This document shows positions 50,978 to 61,899 of a stretch of 64,000 nucleotides of DNA, piece after piece (position 1 is the stretch's first letter; each line of letters starts with the position of its first letter). The notes beneath the pieces are model-generated. The model worked only from the letters and a program-made list of their open reading frames with translations, did not search any database and had not been told where the DNA came from. Origin of the DNA: JBGTFE01 sp049799955 (GTDB lineage: Bacteria > Acidobacteriota > Blastocatellia > Pyrinomonadales > Pyrinomonadaceae); NCBI GenBank assembly GCA_049799955.1, contig JBARIW010000062.1, positions 19,018 to 83,017 on the forward strand, in the 5' to 3' direction. The position numbers were made by a program, and so were the translations under genes.

Positions 50978-52105
50978 ATGAAAGAATGGATTTCCCTGAA
51001 TATGACTCCCCAAATCGGACCTCGCGCCGCAACGAAACTTCTTGAGCGTTTCGGTTCAGCCGAAAGCGTTTTTCATGCGACACGAAGCGAGCTTGAATCT
51101 CTGCGCCTAAAAGCCGAATCAGTCGAAAGCATTATAAAACGCGAATTTCACGAAAAGGCGGTCGAAGAATTTGAACGCGTAAAGTCGCTCGGCGGCGATG
51201 TTTTGATTCTCGACGACGGAAGCTACCCGTATCTTCTGCGCGAAATCGCCGACCCGCCGATTGTTTTGTATGTTAAAGGAAACTGGCAGGAATGCGTCGA
51301 AAGTCCTTGCGTCGCGGTCGTCGGCTCGCGCCGCTGTTCGACTTACGGCGAAAACGCTTCGGAAATGCTCGCGCGTGATTTAGCCGAGAAAGGAATCTGC
51401 ATTGTTTCCGGTCTTGCGCGCGGAATCGATTCGGCGGCGCATCGCGGCGCGGTTCGCGCAAAAGGCAAAACTATCGCCGTTTTAGGAACCGGAATCGACA
51501 ATGTTTACCCGAAGGAAAATGCAAAACTGGTTTCCGAGATTTTAGATTCGGGCGGCGCGCTTCTTTCGCAGTTCCCGCTCGGCACGCCGCCTTTAAAGGA
51601 CAACTTTCCGTATCGAAACCGAATCATAAGCGGGCTGAGTTTAGGAGTTTTGATTGTCGAAGCGTCCGAAAGGAGCGGCTCTTTGATAACCGCGCGGCTG
51701 GCGATGGAGCAGAACCGCGAAGTTTTAGCCGTGCCGGGAAACATCACTTCGAAAAACTCTTTCGGCACGAATTATTTGATAAAGTCGGGCGCGAAATTAG
51801 TGCAGCAATGGCAGGACGTTGTCGCGGAATTGCCGGGCGAAATTTCAGCCGCGATTTTGCCGCCGGCGCTTGATAAAAAAGACTCCAAAGGCGAATCGAA
51901 TCAACCGGAACTCGTCCCGGCAGATTTGAAGGAAAACGAGCGGAAAATCTGGCAGTCGCTTTCGCCCGACGAGCCGACGCACATTGATATTTTATTGGAG
52001 ACGAGCAATTTGTCGTTCGGCGATTTGAGCGCGGCGCTTCTCGGTCTGGAAATGCGCGAATTGATTCGCGCTTTGCCGGGAAAATGCTACGCCAGAAAGA
52101 TTTAA
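50978..52105 (+). CDS. dprA: DNA processing protein DprA
   Basis: DprA loads RecA on incoming single-stranded DNA during transformation. 375 residues: an N-terminal helix-hairpin-helix-like region (TPQIGPRAATKLLERFGSAE), then the Rossmann domain AVVGSRRCSTYGENASEMLA, CIVSGLARGIDSAAHRGAVR, KTIAVLGTGIDNVYPKENAK, FPLGTPPLKDNFPYRNRIIS and VIVEASERSGSLITARLAME-like sequence. The C-terminal ~60 residues are a winged helix (DEPTHIDILLETSNLSFGDL). The ATG directly follows a heptad-period array, so the leader is unusual. Confidence 0.93.
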   Translation: MKEWISLNMTPQIGPRAATKLLERFGSAESVFHATRSELESLRLKAESVESIIKREFHEKAVEEFERVKSLGGDVLILDDGSYPYLLREIADPPIVLYVKGNWQECVESPCVAVVGSRRCSTYGENASEMLARDLAEKGICIVSGLARGIDSAAHRGAVRAKGKTIAVLGTGIDNVYPKENAKLVSEILDSGGALLSQFPLGTPPLKDNFPYRNRIISGLSLGVLIVEASERSGSLITARLAMEQNREVLAVPGNITSKNSFGTNYLIKSGAKLVQQWQDVVAELPGEISAAILPPALDKKDSKGESNQPELVPADLKENERKIWQSLSPDEPTHIDILLETSNLSFGDLSAALLGLEMRELIRALPGKCYARKI

Positions 52106-52115
52106 CGAGGCAGCT

Positions 52116-52892
52116 ATGAACAAAAACCGGCTTGTTCAAATTACGCGGCGGAGCAAAATCGCGGAAGACGAATTTTATCCGATGATTGCTTTTATGTATG
52201 AGCAAGTCTGGCAAAATCTTCTGCCGACGCAGATTCTTACGGAAGGTTTGACAACCAGAGCTGCGAATAACGTCATTACGCCGGTTGACGCGCCGATTCC
52301 CGATTGTATGACGTGCGGCGCATGCTGCGCGTCGATGCTTTGCGTCGGCGTTCGTCCCGATGAGGATAAGGAAATCTCAGCCGAAGATTACTGGGATATA
52401 GTCGTCAAAGGCGAAAACGGCGAAATTTTGGTTGACAGGTATTTGCAGAGAAACGCGGAAACTTTTGCCTGTACGGCACTGGACGGAACAATCGGCGAAA
52501 AGGTCGGCTGCCGGATTTACGAAAACAGACCGGATATATGTCATCTTTTCGAAGCCGGAAGCGATAAGTGCCGCGCATTGCGGCGGGCGTATGGACTGGA
52601 GCCGTTTTTGACGCTTTTGGAAATGTCGGAAGCAGTGCAAAAGCTTAAAATGCTGCCGGAAAAGAATTTGCCTTCGGAAAGAATTCGGCATGTAAAATTT
52701 GTCGAACAGTCAGAGGATGAGCTGGAAATTTCGGCGGCGATGAATGACGGCACGGTTAAAACGATTCACGTTTTCAATCCGAAACGCGAAACGTGGCGGC
52801 AGTTTGAGTTTGACGGATTGACGCTTTCAGAGGCGGAAAATTTGATAAAATCCCGAATCCCGGAAGCGAGCGAGAAATCAGGTAAGATTTAA
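52116..52892 (+). CDS. YkgJ-family cysteine cluster protein
   Basis: 258 residues. The cysteine cluster CMTCGACCASMLC (about 67-79) together with GCRIYENRPDICHLFEAGSD (about 133-152) marks the YkgJ/zinc- or iron-chelate family, which may hold an Fe-S or zinc centre. GAGGCAGC lies 8 bases before the ATG. It follows dprA by 10 bases and may be co-transcribed. Function unknown. Confidence 0.75.
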   Translation: MNKNRLVQITRRSKIAEDEFYPMIAFMYEQVWQNLLPTQILTEGLTTRAANNVITPVDAPIPDCMTCGACCASMLCVGVRPDEDKEISAEDYWDIVVKGENGEILVDRYLQRNAETFACTALDGTIGEKVGCRIYENRPDICHLFEAGSDKCRALRRAYGLEPFLTLLEMSEAVQKLKMLPEKNLPSERIRHVKFVEQSEDELEISAAMNDGTVKTIHVFNPKRETWRQFEFDGLTLSEAENLIKSRIPEASEKSGKI

Positions 52893-52973
52893 TCACGAAT
52901 TGACACGGAACATTGCAAGTGTTAGAAGTCAGAGTGTCAGCGCACGAAAAAGCGTCTGACATATTTTTTTCAA

Positions 52974-55517
52974 ATGAGTAAAAATTTAGTTATCGTCGAA
53001 TCGCCGGCTAAAGCGAAAACAATCAACAAATATCTCGGAAGCGATTACAAAGTGATGGCTTCTATCGGGCACATCAAGGATTTGCCGATGAAATCGCTCG
53101 GCGTGGACATCGAAAATAATTTCGAGCCTCTCTATGAAGTTATTCCCGATACGAAAAAGCGCAACAATAAAAAGGTCGTATCGGATTTAAAAAAGGCGGC
53201 AAAAGAAGCCGACACGATTTATCTCGCCGCCGACCCCGACCGCGAAGGCGAAGCGATTTGCCAGCATCTGGCGGAAGAACTTCTGGCGAAAAAAAATCCG
53301 AAACCCGTTTTTCGAGTGATGTTTAACGAAATCACGAAAAACGCGATTAAAGAGGCGTTCAATCATCCAACAGCAGTCAACAAAGATTTAGTCGATGCAC
53401 AGCAGGCGCGCCGTATTCTGGACAGATTGGTCGGTTATAAAGTCTCGCCGATTCTATGGAAAAACATCGGCGGCAAGTTGTCCGCCGGTCGCGTTCAGAC
53501 GGTCGCGGTGCGTCTCGTCGTTGACCGCGAGCGCGAAATCGAAGCGTTTGTACAGACCGAATACTGGACGATTATCGCTAACTTAGCGGCAAAACTTCCG
53601 CCGAATTTTGATTCGCGTCTTTATAAAATCGAAGATTTGACCGTTAAAACAAGCGGTTTCGACCAGGATTTGAAAAAGTCGGAAACGCACATAAAAGACG
53701 AAAAAACGGCGAAAGATATTGTTTCCGAAGCCGAAAAGGAAACTTTTATCGTCGATTCGGTAACTACGAAAGAGCGCAAACGAAATGCGACGCCGCCGTT
53801 TATCACTTCAAAACTTCAGCAGGAAGCGGCGAGAAAATTCGGTTTTCCCGTCAAAAAGGCGATGTCCGTCGCGCAGAAGCTTTATGAAGGCGTGGAAATC
53901 GGCAGCGAAGGTCTGGTCGGTCTTATAACTTATATGAGAACCGATTCGACGCGCGTTTCAGACGCGGCTTTGGGCGAGGCGAGAGATTTTATCGGCAGCG
54001 AGTACGGCAAGCCTTACCTGCCCGAAAAACCGAATTTTTACAAAGGCAAAAAAGGCGCTCAGGACGCGCACGAAGCAATTCGCCCGACGGACGTAAACCG
54101 AACGCCGGAAAGCCTGAAAAATTATCTTTCGGCGGACGAATACAAGCTTTACCGTTTAATCTGGCAGCGTTTTGTCGCGTCGCAGATGATGCCCGCGATT
54201 TTTGACCAGACGACGATTGATATAAAAGCCGGACGTTTTACTTTCCGCGCGACGGGTTCGGTGCAGAAATTCGACGGATTTTTGAAAGTTTATCAGGAAG
54301 GACGCGACGAAAAACCCGCCGAAGACGATGAAGATGCCGAATTGACTTTGCCGAAGGTCGAAAAGGGCGAGCAGTTGAAACTGAACAAAATCACGCCCGA
54401 ACAGCATTTTACCGAGCCGCCGCCGCGTTATACGGAAGCGACTCTGGTTAAAGCGCTGGAAGAAAAAGGCATCGGCAGACCTTCGACTTACGCGGCGATT
54501 ATGACGACGATTCAGGAGCGCGAATATGTCGAGCGCGTCGAAAGTCGTTTTCACCCGACGCCGCTCGGCACGACCGTCAACGATTTGCTCGTGGCGAGCT
54601 TCGCAGACCTTTTTAACGAAACTTACACGGCGCGGATGGAAGAAAATCTCGACGAAATCGAAGAAGGCAAGCTCAACTGGCGAACCGCTCTGCGCGACTT
54701 TTACGATAAATTCTCGGTCGATTTGAAAAACGCCGAAGAAAGCATCAAAACCAGAAAAAAAGCCTCGATTCCGACCGACGAAATCTGCGAAAAATGCGGC
54801 GCGGGAATGGTTATCAAATTCGGACGCTTCGGACAATTTTTGGCTTGCGCGAATTATCCCGAATGTAAAACGACGAGAGAAGTTCAAAGTTCAAAGTCCA
54901 AAGCTCAAAGCTCGGCTGAAGATACCGCAACGGACAACGGCGGTCAGACAACGAGCGAGACCGAAGTTCCGGCGTGCGAGCTTTGCGGAAAAGAAATGGC
55001 TTTGAAAAAAGGTCGTTTCGGCTCGTTTTACGGCTGCACGGGTTATCCCGAATGCAAAAATATTCGCAAGATTGCCAAAGGCGAGCAGAAACCTGTCGCG
55101 CCGCCCGTAACACTCGACGAAATCTGTCCGAAAGACGGCGCGAATCTCGTCAAACGGCAAGGTCGTTACGGCGAATTTATTTCGTGCTCGAATTACCCGA
55201 AATGCGATTACGTCAAACGTGAAACGCTCGGAATTGCTTGTCCGAAATGTAAAGACGGCGAGATTGCGGTCAAAAAATCGAAGCGCGGAAAAGTGTTTTA
55301 CGGCTGCACGAATTATCCGAAATGCGACGCCGTTTTCTGGGACAAACCCATCGTCGAGCCGTGTCCGAAATGCAGCGCGCCTTATGTTTTCGAGAAGACG
55401 ACGAAGAAAGAAGGCACGATTCGCTATTGCAATAACGAGGGTTGTGATTATAAAATTGCGGTCAGTGATTTTTCTACGTCTGATACGGAAACTAAAGCAG
55501 AGGCTTCGGTTAAATAA
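52974..55517 (+). CDS. topA: DNA topoisomerase I
   Basis: Type IA topoisomerase that relaxes negative supercoils. 847 residues: the TOPRIM domain starts LVIVESPAKAKTINKYLGSD, with the acidic LAADPDREGEAICQHLAEE. The active-site Tyr is Y320 in GLITYMRTDSTRVSDAA. The C-terminus holds five zinc ribbons (CEKCGAGM, CELCGKEM, CPKDGANL, CPKCKDGE, CPKCSAPY) on repeated GRFGxFxxCxxYPECK frames. Between the first and second ribbon, QSSKSKAQSSA is encoded by a heptad-period repeat. The next gene begins 6 bases later. Confidence 0.95.
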   Translation: MSKNLVIVESPAKAKTINKYLGSDYKVMASIGHIKDLPMKSLGVDIENNFEPLYEVIPDTKKRNNKKVVSDLKKAAKEADTIYLAADPDREGEAICQHLAEELLAKKNPKPVFRVMFNEITKNAIKEAFNHPTAVNKDLVDAQQARRILDRLVGYKVSPILWKNIGGKLSAGRVQTVAVRLVVDREREIEAFVQTEYWTIIANLAAKLPPNFDSRLYKIEDLTVKTSGFDQDLKKSETHIKDEKTAKDIVSEAEKETFIVDSVTTKERKRNATPPFITSKLQQEAARKFGFPVKKAMSVAQKLYEGVEIGSEGLVGLITYMRTDSTRVSDAALGEARDFIGSEYGKPYLPEKPNFYKGKKGAQDAHEAIRPTDVNRTPESLKNYLSADEYKLYRLIWQRFVASQMMPAIFDQTTIDIKAGRFTFRATGSVQKFDGFLKVYQEGRDEKPAEDDEDAELTLPKVEKGEQLKLNKITPEQHFTEPPPRYTEATLVKALEEKGIGRPSTYAAIMTTIQEREYVERVESRFHPTPLGTTVNDLLVASFADLFNETYTARMEENLDEIEEGKLNWRTALRDFYDKFSVDLKNAEESIKTRKKASIPTDEICEKCGAGMVIKFGRFGQFLACANYPECKTTREVQSSKSKAQSSAEDTATDNGGQTTSETEVPACELCGKEMALKKGRFGSFYGCTGYPECKNIRKIAKGEQKPVAPPVTLDEICPKDGANLVKRQGRYGEFISCSNYPKCDYVKRETLGIACPKCKDGEIAVKKSKRGKVFYGCTNYPKCDAVFWDKPIVEPCPKCSAPYVFEKTTKKEGTIRYCNNEGCDYKIAVSDFSTSDTETKAEASVK
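54889..54913. repeat. Heptad-period array inside topA
   Basis: AAGTTCA/AAGTCCA/AAGCTCA units, period 7, read as VQSSKSKAQSS in a linker between zinc ribbons. Confidence 0.88.
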
Positions 55518-55523
55518 GTTTGG

Positions 55524-56105
55524 ATGAACGAAAATATTCAATTTCTGCAAGCTTTTATCAAAAACCCGCTCAAAGTCGGCGCGATAACGCCGTCTTCGCC
55601 CGAACTGGCTTCGAAAATGATTGAAGGCATTATTCCGAGCGCCGACAACGTCGTTCTCGAACTCGGCGTCGGGACGGGCGCGATAACGAAATTCCTTCAG
55701 GAAATCGTGCCGGACGAAAAATCTTATCTCGGCATAGAGCTTGACGGAAATCTCGTAAAGTCTTTAAGAACAAAGTTTCCCGATATGAAAATCGTTCGCG
55801 GAAACGCCTGCGACCTCGAAAAAATCCACCAAAAATCGGGCGTCGGCAAAGTCAGCTCGATTATCTGCTGCCTGCCGTTCGTCTCGCTCCCGAATGAAGT
55901 CGGCGAAAAAATCCTCTCGGAAATCGATAAATTTATGCAGCAGGGCTGTATGTTTCGCACATTTCAATACGCGCACGGCTACTATATGCCGTCGGCGATA
56001 AAGCTCCGCGAATATATGCGGAAGCGCTACGGCAAATCGAAAAGAAGCAAGCTGATTGTCAAAAATGTTCCGCCCGCCTACACGCTGACCTGGAAAACAA
56101 TTTAG
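55524..56105 (+). CDS. SAM-dependent methyltransferase, PmtA/KsgA-like
   Basis: 193 residues. Motif I is VVLELGVGTGAITKFLQEIV (about 43-62), motif II is YLGIELDGNLVKSL, and the substrate region reads CCLPFVSLPNEVGEKILSEI. The N-terminal FIKNPLKVGAITPSSPELAS is characteristic of phospholipid N-methyltransferases (PmtA), which make phosphatidylcholine; rRNA dimethylases are also related. Lipid methylation seems the better guess. It starts 6 bases after topA, so one transcript is likely. Confidence 0.75.
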   Translation: MNENIQFLQAFIKNPLKVGAITPSSPELASKMIEGIIPSADNVVLELGVGTGAITKFLQEIVPDEKSYLGIELDGNLVKSLRTKFPDMKIVRGNACDLEKIHQKSGVGKVSSIICCLPFVSLPNEVGEKILSEIDKFMQQGCMFRTFQYAHGYYMPSAIKLREYMRKRYGKSKRSKLIVKNVPPAYTLTWKTI

Positions 56106-56188
56106 CCACGAACAAACACGAAATAGCACGAAAAAGAAAATTTATAAAAAATCTTATTTCGTGTCCTTTCGTGTTTGTTCGTGGCTAA
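56103..56188. repeat. Long palindrome, CACGAA type
   Basis: TTTAGCCACGAACAAACACG at the left is mirrored by CGTGTTTGTTCGTGGCTAAA at the right, with further CACGAAA/TTTCGTG units inside. It covers the stop of the methyltransferase gene. Confidence 0.9.
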
Positions 56189-56285
56189 ATTTTCTTTTAT
56201 TGAAACTTTTTCCCTCCATTTCTGGTATTATCAGAGCATAACTTTTCTTTCAAAAGTAATACTAATTTTCAGGAGATTTAAAATA

Positions 56286-57971
<1,686 letters not shown>

Positions 57972-57987
57972 ACGATGCCTAACGCTT

Positions 57988-58461
57988 TTATTCCGTAAGG
58001 TATAACTGCATAAAAAGCGTGTCATCGTATGGATTCGGATAATACGCCGGAATTGCGCGAAAGCCGTAAGACTCGTAGAGCTTTACGGCTTTCGCCATTT
58101 TGTCCGGCAAAGTGTCGAGCCGCATTTTTTTGTAACCGATTTTTCGCGCTTCGCCAATCAATTTTTCGATGAGCGTTCGTCCCAAGCCGAGACTGCGAAA
58201 CTCTTCCCGCACATAAAGCCGCTTCATCTCGCAAATATCTTTTTCGAGCCTTCGCAAAGCGATGCAGCCCGCCGCCCTTTCACCGGCAAGCACCAAAAAA
58301 AGCCTCCCGTCAGGCAAGGCGTATTTTCCGGGAAGATTAGCTACTTCCGCTTCAAAGCCCTGAAAACACAAATCGAGTCCGAGCCACGCTTCGTATTCGC
58401 GGAAAAGCGCGCGCGCTTCTTCAATCTGTTCGGGAGTTTCGGGTTGAATTATTTCAATCAT
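57988..58461 (-). CDS. GNAT acetyltransferase
   Basis: 157 residues. The acetyl-CoA motif is VREEFRSLGLGRTLIEKLIG (about 89-108), with EARKIGYKKMRLDTLPDKM and AVKLYESYGFRAIPAYY completing the fold. Substrate unknown. Its ATG overlaps the stop of ribE by 4 bases, so both are translated from one mRNA. Confidence 0.85.
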   Translation of the reverse strand: MIEIIQPETPEQIEEARALFREYEAWLGLDLCFQGFEAEVANLPGKYALPDGRLFLVLAGERAAGCIALRRLEKDICEMKRLYVREEFRSLGLGRTLIEKLIGEARKIGYKKMRLDTLPDKMAKAVKLYESYGFRAIPAYYPNPYDDTLFMQLYLTE

Positions 58462-59108
58462 ACGAAACCGAGTTTTGTGAGTTTTTCCACCGTAATATTT
58501 TCACTTTCTGCCGCCCGTTTGCCATAAAGCATTATTCGCTCGACATATTTGGCAATCACGTCGGCTTCCAGATTTACCGCGTCGCCGATTTTTAAGGAAG
58601 ATAGATTCGTTAGCTGCCACGTTTTCGGGATGACGGCGATTTCAAAATAATCTTCTGCAAGGTTCGCAATCGTCAGCGAAATTCCTTCGACCGAAACTGA
58701 GCCTTTATAAACCAGATACTGCCCGATTTCCGTCGGAAATCCGATTCTGACAGTCCAGAAGTCTCCGCTTTGCGTCGCCGAAACAAACTTTCCGCGCGCA
58801 TCGACGTGCCCCTGAACGATATGCCCGCCTAATCTTGTCTGAGCCGTAACGGCGCGTTCGAGATTTACGCTTGAGCCTGTTTTCAGACTTCCGAGAGTAG
58901 ATTTATCTAATGTTTCGCCCGAGACATCCGCCGCGAAAGAATCCGATTTTACGTCCAAAGCCGTCAAACAAACGCCGTTGACGGCAATCGAATCGCCTTC
59001 CAGCGTGTTGTTTGTAACAATCTGCGCCGAAATTTTTATCCGCGCGCCGTCGCCGCGATTTTCAAAAGCCGCGATTTTCCCTAATTCTTCGATAATTCCT
59101 GTAAACAC
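58458..59108 (-). CDS. ribE: Riboflavin synthase alpha chain
   Basis: Joins two lumazine molecules to riboflavin. I start at the GTG at 59108 (read as MFTGIIEELG) with GGAGGCGGA directly upstream; the longer frame only adds unrelated residues. The two similar lumazine-binding halves show SIAVNGVCLTALDVKSD / SVSVEGISLTIANLAED and GGHIVQGHVDARG. Length is 216, usual for the family. GNAT follows with a 4-base overlap. Confidence 0.92.
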   Translation of the reverse strand: MFTGIIEELGKIAAFENRGDGARIKISAQIVTNNTLEGDSIAVNGVCLTALDVKSDSFAADVSGETLDKSTLGSLKTGSSVNLERAVTAQTRLGGHIVQGHVDARGKFVSATQSGDFWTVRIGFPTEIGQYLVYKGSVSVEGISLTIANLAEDYFEIAVIPKTWQLTNLSSLKIGDAVNLEADVIAKYVERIMLYGKRAAESENITVEKLTKLGFV

Positions 59109-59249
59109 TCCGCCTCCTGTTTCAGATACATTTTTCGACACATTGGATGAAATTGCAAATATGTCTTTTTTCGCTTCGCGGCGCGACTGTTCTTTAATAG
59201 CGATGCGATGAACTCACAAAAATTTTATTTCGCGTCCTCATCAAAAGTA

Positions 59250-61280
59250 ATGAAAAAATATTTTTACGGTTTTGCAGTTTTAATAATGGCAGTTTGCCTT
59301 TTGTCGGCGGATTCTCTCGCTCAATGCGGCGCGGTCGGTTTTGAAGTTTCGTCAATCGGAACTGTCGGAAACTCGATGAACTATCGAACGGTTTTGGATT
59401 TTAACGGCGACGGCAGACTCGATTTTGCCGGCGATTACGACAATGGGTCGGGGCAGTTAAATAACGTTACCATCCTGCAAAATAATGGCGCAGGCGGTTT
59501 TACGCCGATTACTTTGACGGTTTCAAATTCCGGCGGCGGCACTTTTTGGGGCGCGGAATGGGCAGATTTTAACGCCGACGGCAGACCTGACGCGCTCGCT
59601 TATTTTTCAACCGCGCCGACAATGGTTGTCTTTTACAACGACGGAAACGGCGGGCTGACTCGCGGAAACTCTCTCGCATTCGATTCGCCTTACGAATACG
59701 TTTCGGCTTCGGACGACGTTAATCACGACGGGCGTGTGGATTTTATCACGACCGGCGCGCCGAATCCGGGCGCTGACGAGCCGAATTATTATCTCTATCT
59801 CAGCACCGGCGACGGCATATACGCGCCGCGAGTGCATATTATTACCGAGCACGCCAATCTTTTCTTCGGAGATTTTAACGGCGACGGGAATAAAGACATC
59901 GCCATCAACAAAAGCATTTCAAATTCGAACAACTATACGCTTAAATACTGGATGCAGAATGCAGCCGGAAGCTTCACTCAGACGCCCGAAATTTTTCTCG
60001 GACATTTTCGCATCGAAGGTGTTGACGAATTTAACCGCGATGGAAAAGACGATTTTTACGGGACGACTTCGTTTTCGACGACCGTTTCTTTTCTCCTGAG
60101 CAACGCGAGCGGAGGTCACACCGCGTCGGACGTTTCGGTAAATTATAAAGACGGGACATACCGTATGTATTTCGGCGATTTTAACGGCGACGGAATGCGC
60201 GACGTTCTCGACAGCGGGCGGGCGAGCGACGCAAGCTATGGCTACACGGCGTTATTCGGAAACGGCGCGGGCGCTTTCCACACTTTTTCAAATGCCTTTT
60301 CGCTCGACGACCAGAATTATAACAGGGTCGCTCAAGCCATAGAATTTACGGGCGACGGCAAAACCGATTTGGTCAGATTTTCGAATGATTTGACAAACAA
60401 TCGCACGAATATCGATTTGCTGAAATCCGTCTGCCTGCGCGGCGTTCGGGCAACGCCGTCTGATTTTGACGGCGACGGGAAAACCGACATTTCAATTTAT
60501 CGTCCGGCAGTCGGTGAATGGTGGTATCTGAAATCTTCAAACGGCGGAAACGCCGCGTTTCAGTTCGGCAGCAGCGCGGACAAAATCGTTCCCGCCGATT
60601 TTAACGGCGACGGCAAAACGGATGTCGCGGTCTTTCGACCTGTCTCGGGCGAATGGTTTATTTTGCGAAGCGAAGACCAAAGCTATTACTCGTTCCCGTT
60701 CGGAACAAACGGAGATATTCCCGCGCCTGCCGATTTCGACGGCGACGGCAAAGCAGACGCGGCGGTATTTCGAGCTTCGGATTCGACTTGGTATATCAAT
60801 AAATCGTCCGGCGGAACAATAATTAAGCAATTCGGCGCGTCGGCAGATGTTCCGGCAGCAGCGGATTACGATGGCGACGGTAAATCCGATATTGCGATTT
60901 GGAGAGCATCGGCAGGCGAATGGTGGATACAGAAAAGCTCAGACTCAAGCGTTGTCGCTTTTCAATTCGGAAACAGCGCGGACAAACCCGTTCAGGGCGA
61001 TTACACCGGCGACGGAAAAGCCGATGTCGCTATCTGGCGACCGAGCACAGGCGAATGGTTTATCTTGCGAAGCGAGAATCAAAGTTATTATTCATTTCCG
61101 TTCGGCACGAATGGAGACATTCCTGCGCCCGGAGATTTCGACGGCGACGGCAGATTTGACGCGACCGTCTTTCGTTCGTCAAATGCGACCTGGTATTCGC
61201 AGCGCGCAGGCGCGGCAGCTTCGATTCAGGGATTCGGACAAAATGGCGATATGCCCGCACCGGGCGCTTTTGTTCCCTAG
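59250..61280 (+). CDS. Secreted FG-GAP/VCBS repeat protein
   Basis: 676 residues from the ATG at 59250. A signal peptide (YGFAVLIMAVCLLSADSLAQ) precedes about twelve FG-GAP/VCBS-like repeats with calcium loops: DFNGDGRLDFAGDYDNG, DFNADGRPDALAYF, DFDGDGKTDISIYRPAVGEW and others with D-x-D-G-D-G. The latter half has a highly regular ~45-residue unit (WWYLKSSNGG then FQFGSSADKI, followed by the next calcium loop). Integrin-like beta-propellers often bind surfaces or partner proteins. A terminator follows the stop. Confidence 0.87.
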   Translation: MKKYFYGFAVLIMAVCLLSADSLAQCGAVGFEVSSIGTVGNSMNYRTVLDFNGDGRLDFAGDYDNGSGQLNNVTILQNNGAGGFTPITLTVSNSGGGTFWGAEWADFNADGRPDALAYFSTAPTMVVFYNDGNGGLTRGNSLAFDSPYEYVSASDDVNHDGRVDFITTGAPNPGADEPNYYLYLSTGDGIYAPRVHIITEHANLFFGDFNGDGNKDIAINKSISNSNNYTLKYWMQNAAGSFTQTPEIFLGHFRIEGVDEFNRDGKDDFYGTTSFSTTVSFLLSNASGGHTASDVSVNYKDGTYRMYFGDFNGDGMRDVLDSGRASDASYGYTALFGNGAGAFHTFSNAFSLDDQNYNRVAQAIEFTGDGKTDLVRFSNDLTNNRTNIDLLKSVCLRGVRATPSDFDGDGKTDISIYRPAVGEWWYLKSSNGGNAAFQFGSSADKIVPADFNGDGKTDVAVFRPVSGEWFILRSEDQSYYSFPFGTNGDIPAPADFDGDGKADAAVFRASDSTWYINKSSGGTIIKQFGASADVPAAADYDGDGKSDIAIWRASAGEWWIQKSSDSSVVAFQFGNSADKPVQGDYTGDGKADVAIWRPSTGEWFILRSENQSYYSFPFGTNGDIPAPGDFDGDGRFDATVFRSSNATWYSQRAGAAASIQGFGQNGDMPAPGAFVP

Positions 61281-61299
61281 ATAAAAACCAAAATTAAAG

Positions 61300-61340
61300 A
61301 TAAGGCTGAAGAATTTAAAGACTTTAGCCTTACCTTTTTA
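61300..61340 (+). terminator. Intrinsic terminator after the FG-GAP gene
   Basis: TAAGGCTGAAG / CTTTAGCCTTA with one mismatch, then CCTTTTTAATC. Confidence 0.7.
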
Positions 61341-61421
61341 ATCTCTTGCGATAGATTGACGATTTAAGAAAGCCGCCGGATTATAAGCGAGCCGTTTTTA
61401 TGTTTCGTCCAAACAATTTAT

Positions 61422-61826
61422 CTAGAACCAGCCTTTCCGGTTATAAATGTAGGTATTAACGAATTCCTCGTCGGATTTTGTCAGATACATAATGCCCTCG
61501 ATGAGACCGATGATGTGGATGACCAGAGACGGAATGCCGCATAAAAAAATTGCGCCGAGAATATATATAACAAGCATAATCACGCCCTCAGTCGTGTAGC
61601 CCATAATAAATTTATGGATACCGAGTCCGCCGAGAACGATGCCGCAGACGCCCGCCGCGATTCTTTTATCCGCGCCTTCCGGTTTTTGTTGCTGAACGCC
61701 GTAATTCGGAGCAGGCTGCATCGGCATCGGGCTGATAGGCAGCATCGCGCCGCATTTGAAACAGCTTGCGCTTAAGCTTGTGTTTTGCGTCTGACAATTC
61801 GGGCACGTTACATAATTTGTAGCCAT
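61422..61826 (-). CDS. TM2-domain protein with zinc ribbon
   Basis: 134 residues. The N-terminal zinc ribbon is CPNCQTQN/CFKCGAM, then a Pro/Gln-rich linker (PMPMQPAPNYGVQQQ). The TM2 domain follows: KRIAAGVCGIVLGGLGIHKF, IMGYTTEGVIMLVIYILGAI and IIGLIEGIMYLTKSDEEF. Two membrane helices; function not known. Confidence 0.82.
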   Translation of the reverse strand: MATNYVTCPNCQTQNTSLSASCFKCGAMLPISPMPMQPAPNYGVQQQKPEGADKRIAAGVCGIVLGGLGIHKFIMGYTTEGVIMLVIYILGAIFLCGIPSLVIHIIGLIEGIMYLTKSDEEFVNTYIYNRKGWF

Positions 61827-61899
61827 TTTTTATACCTCTGATTTTTTGAGTGAAACCGAAATTAAGTATCAAACAGACCGACTTGTTTTGTCAAAGTTT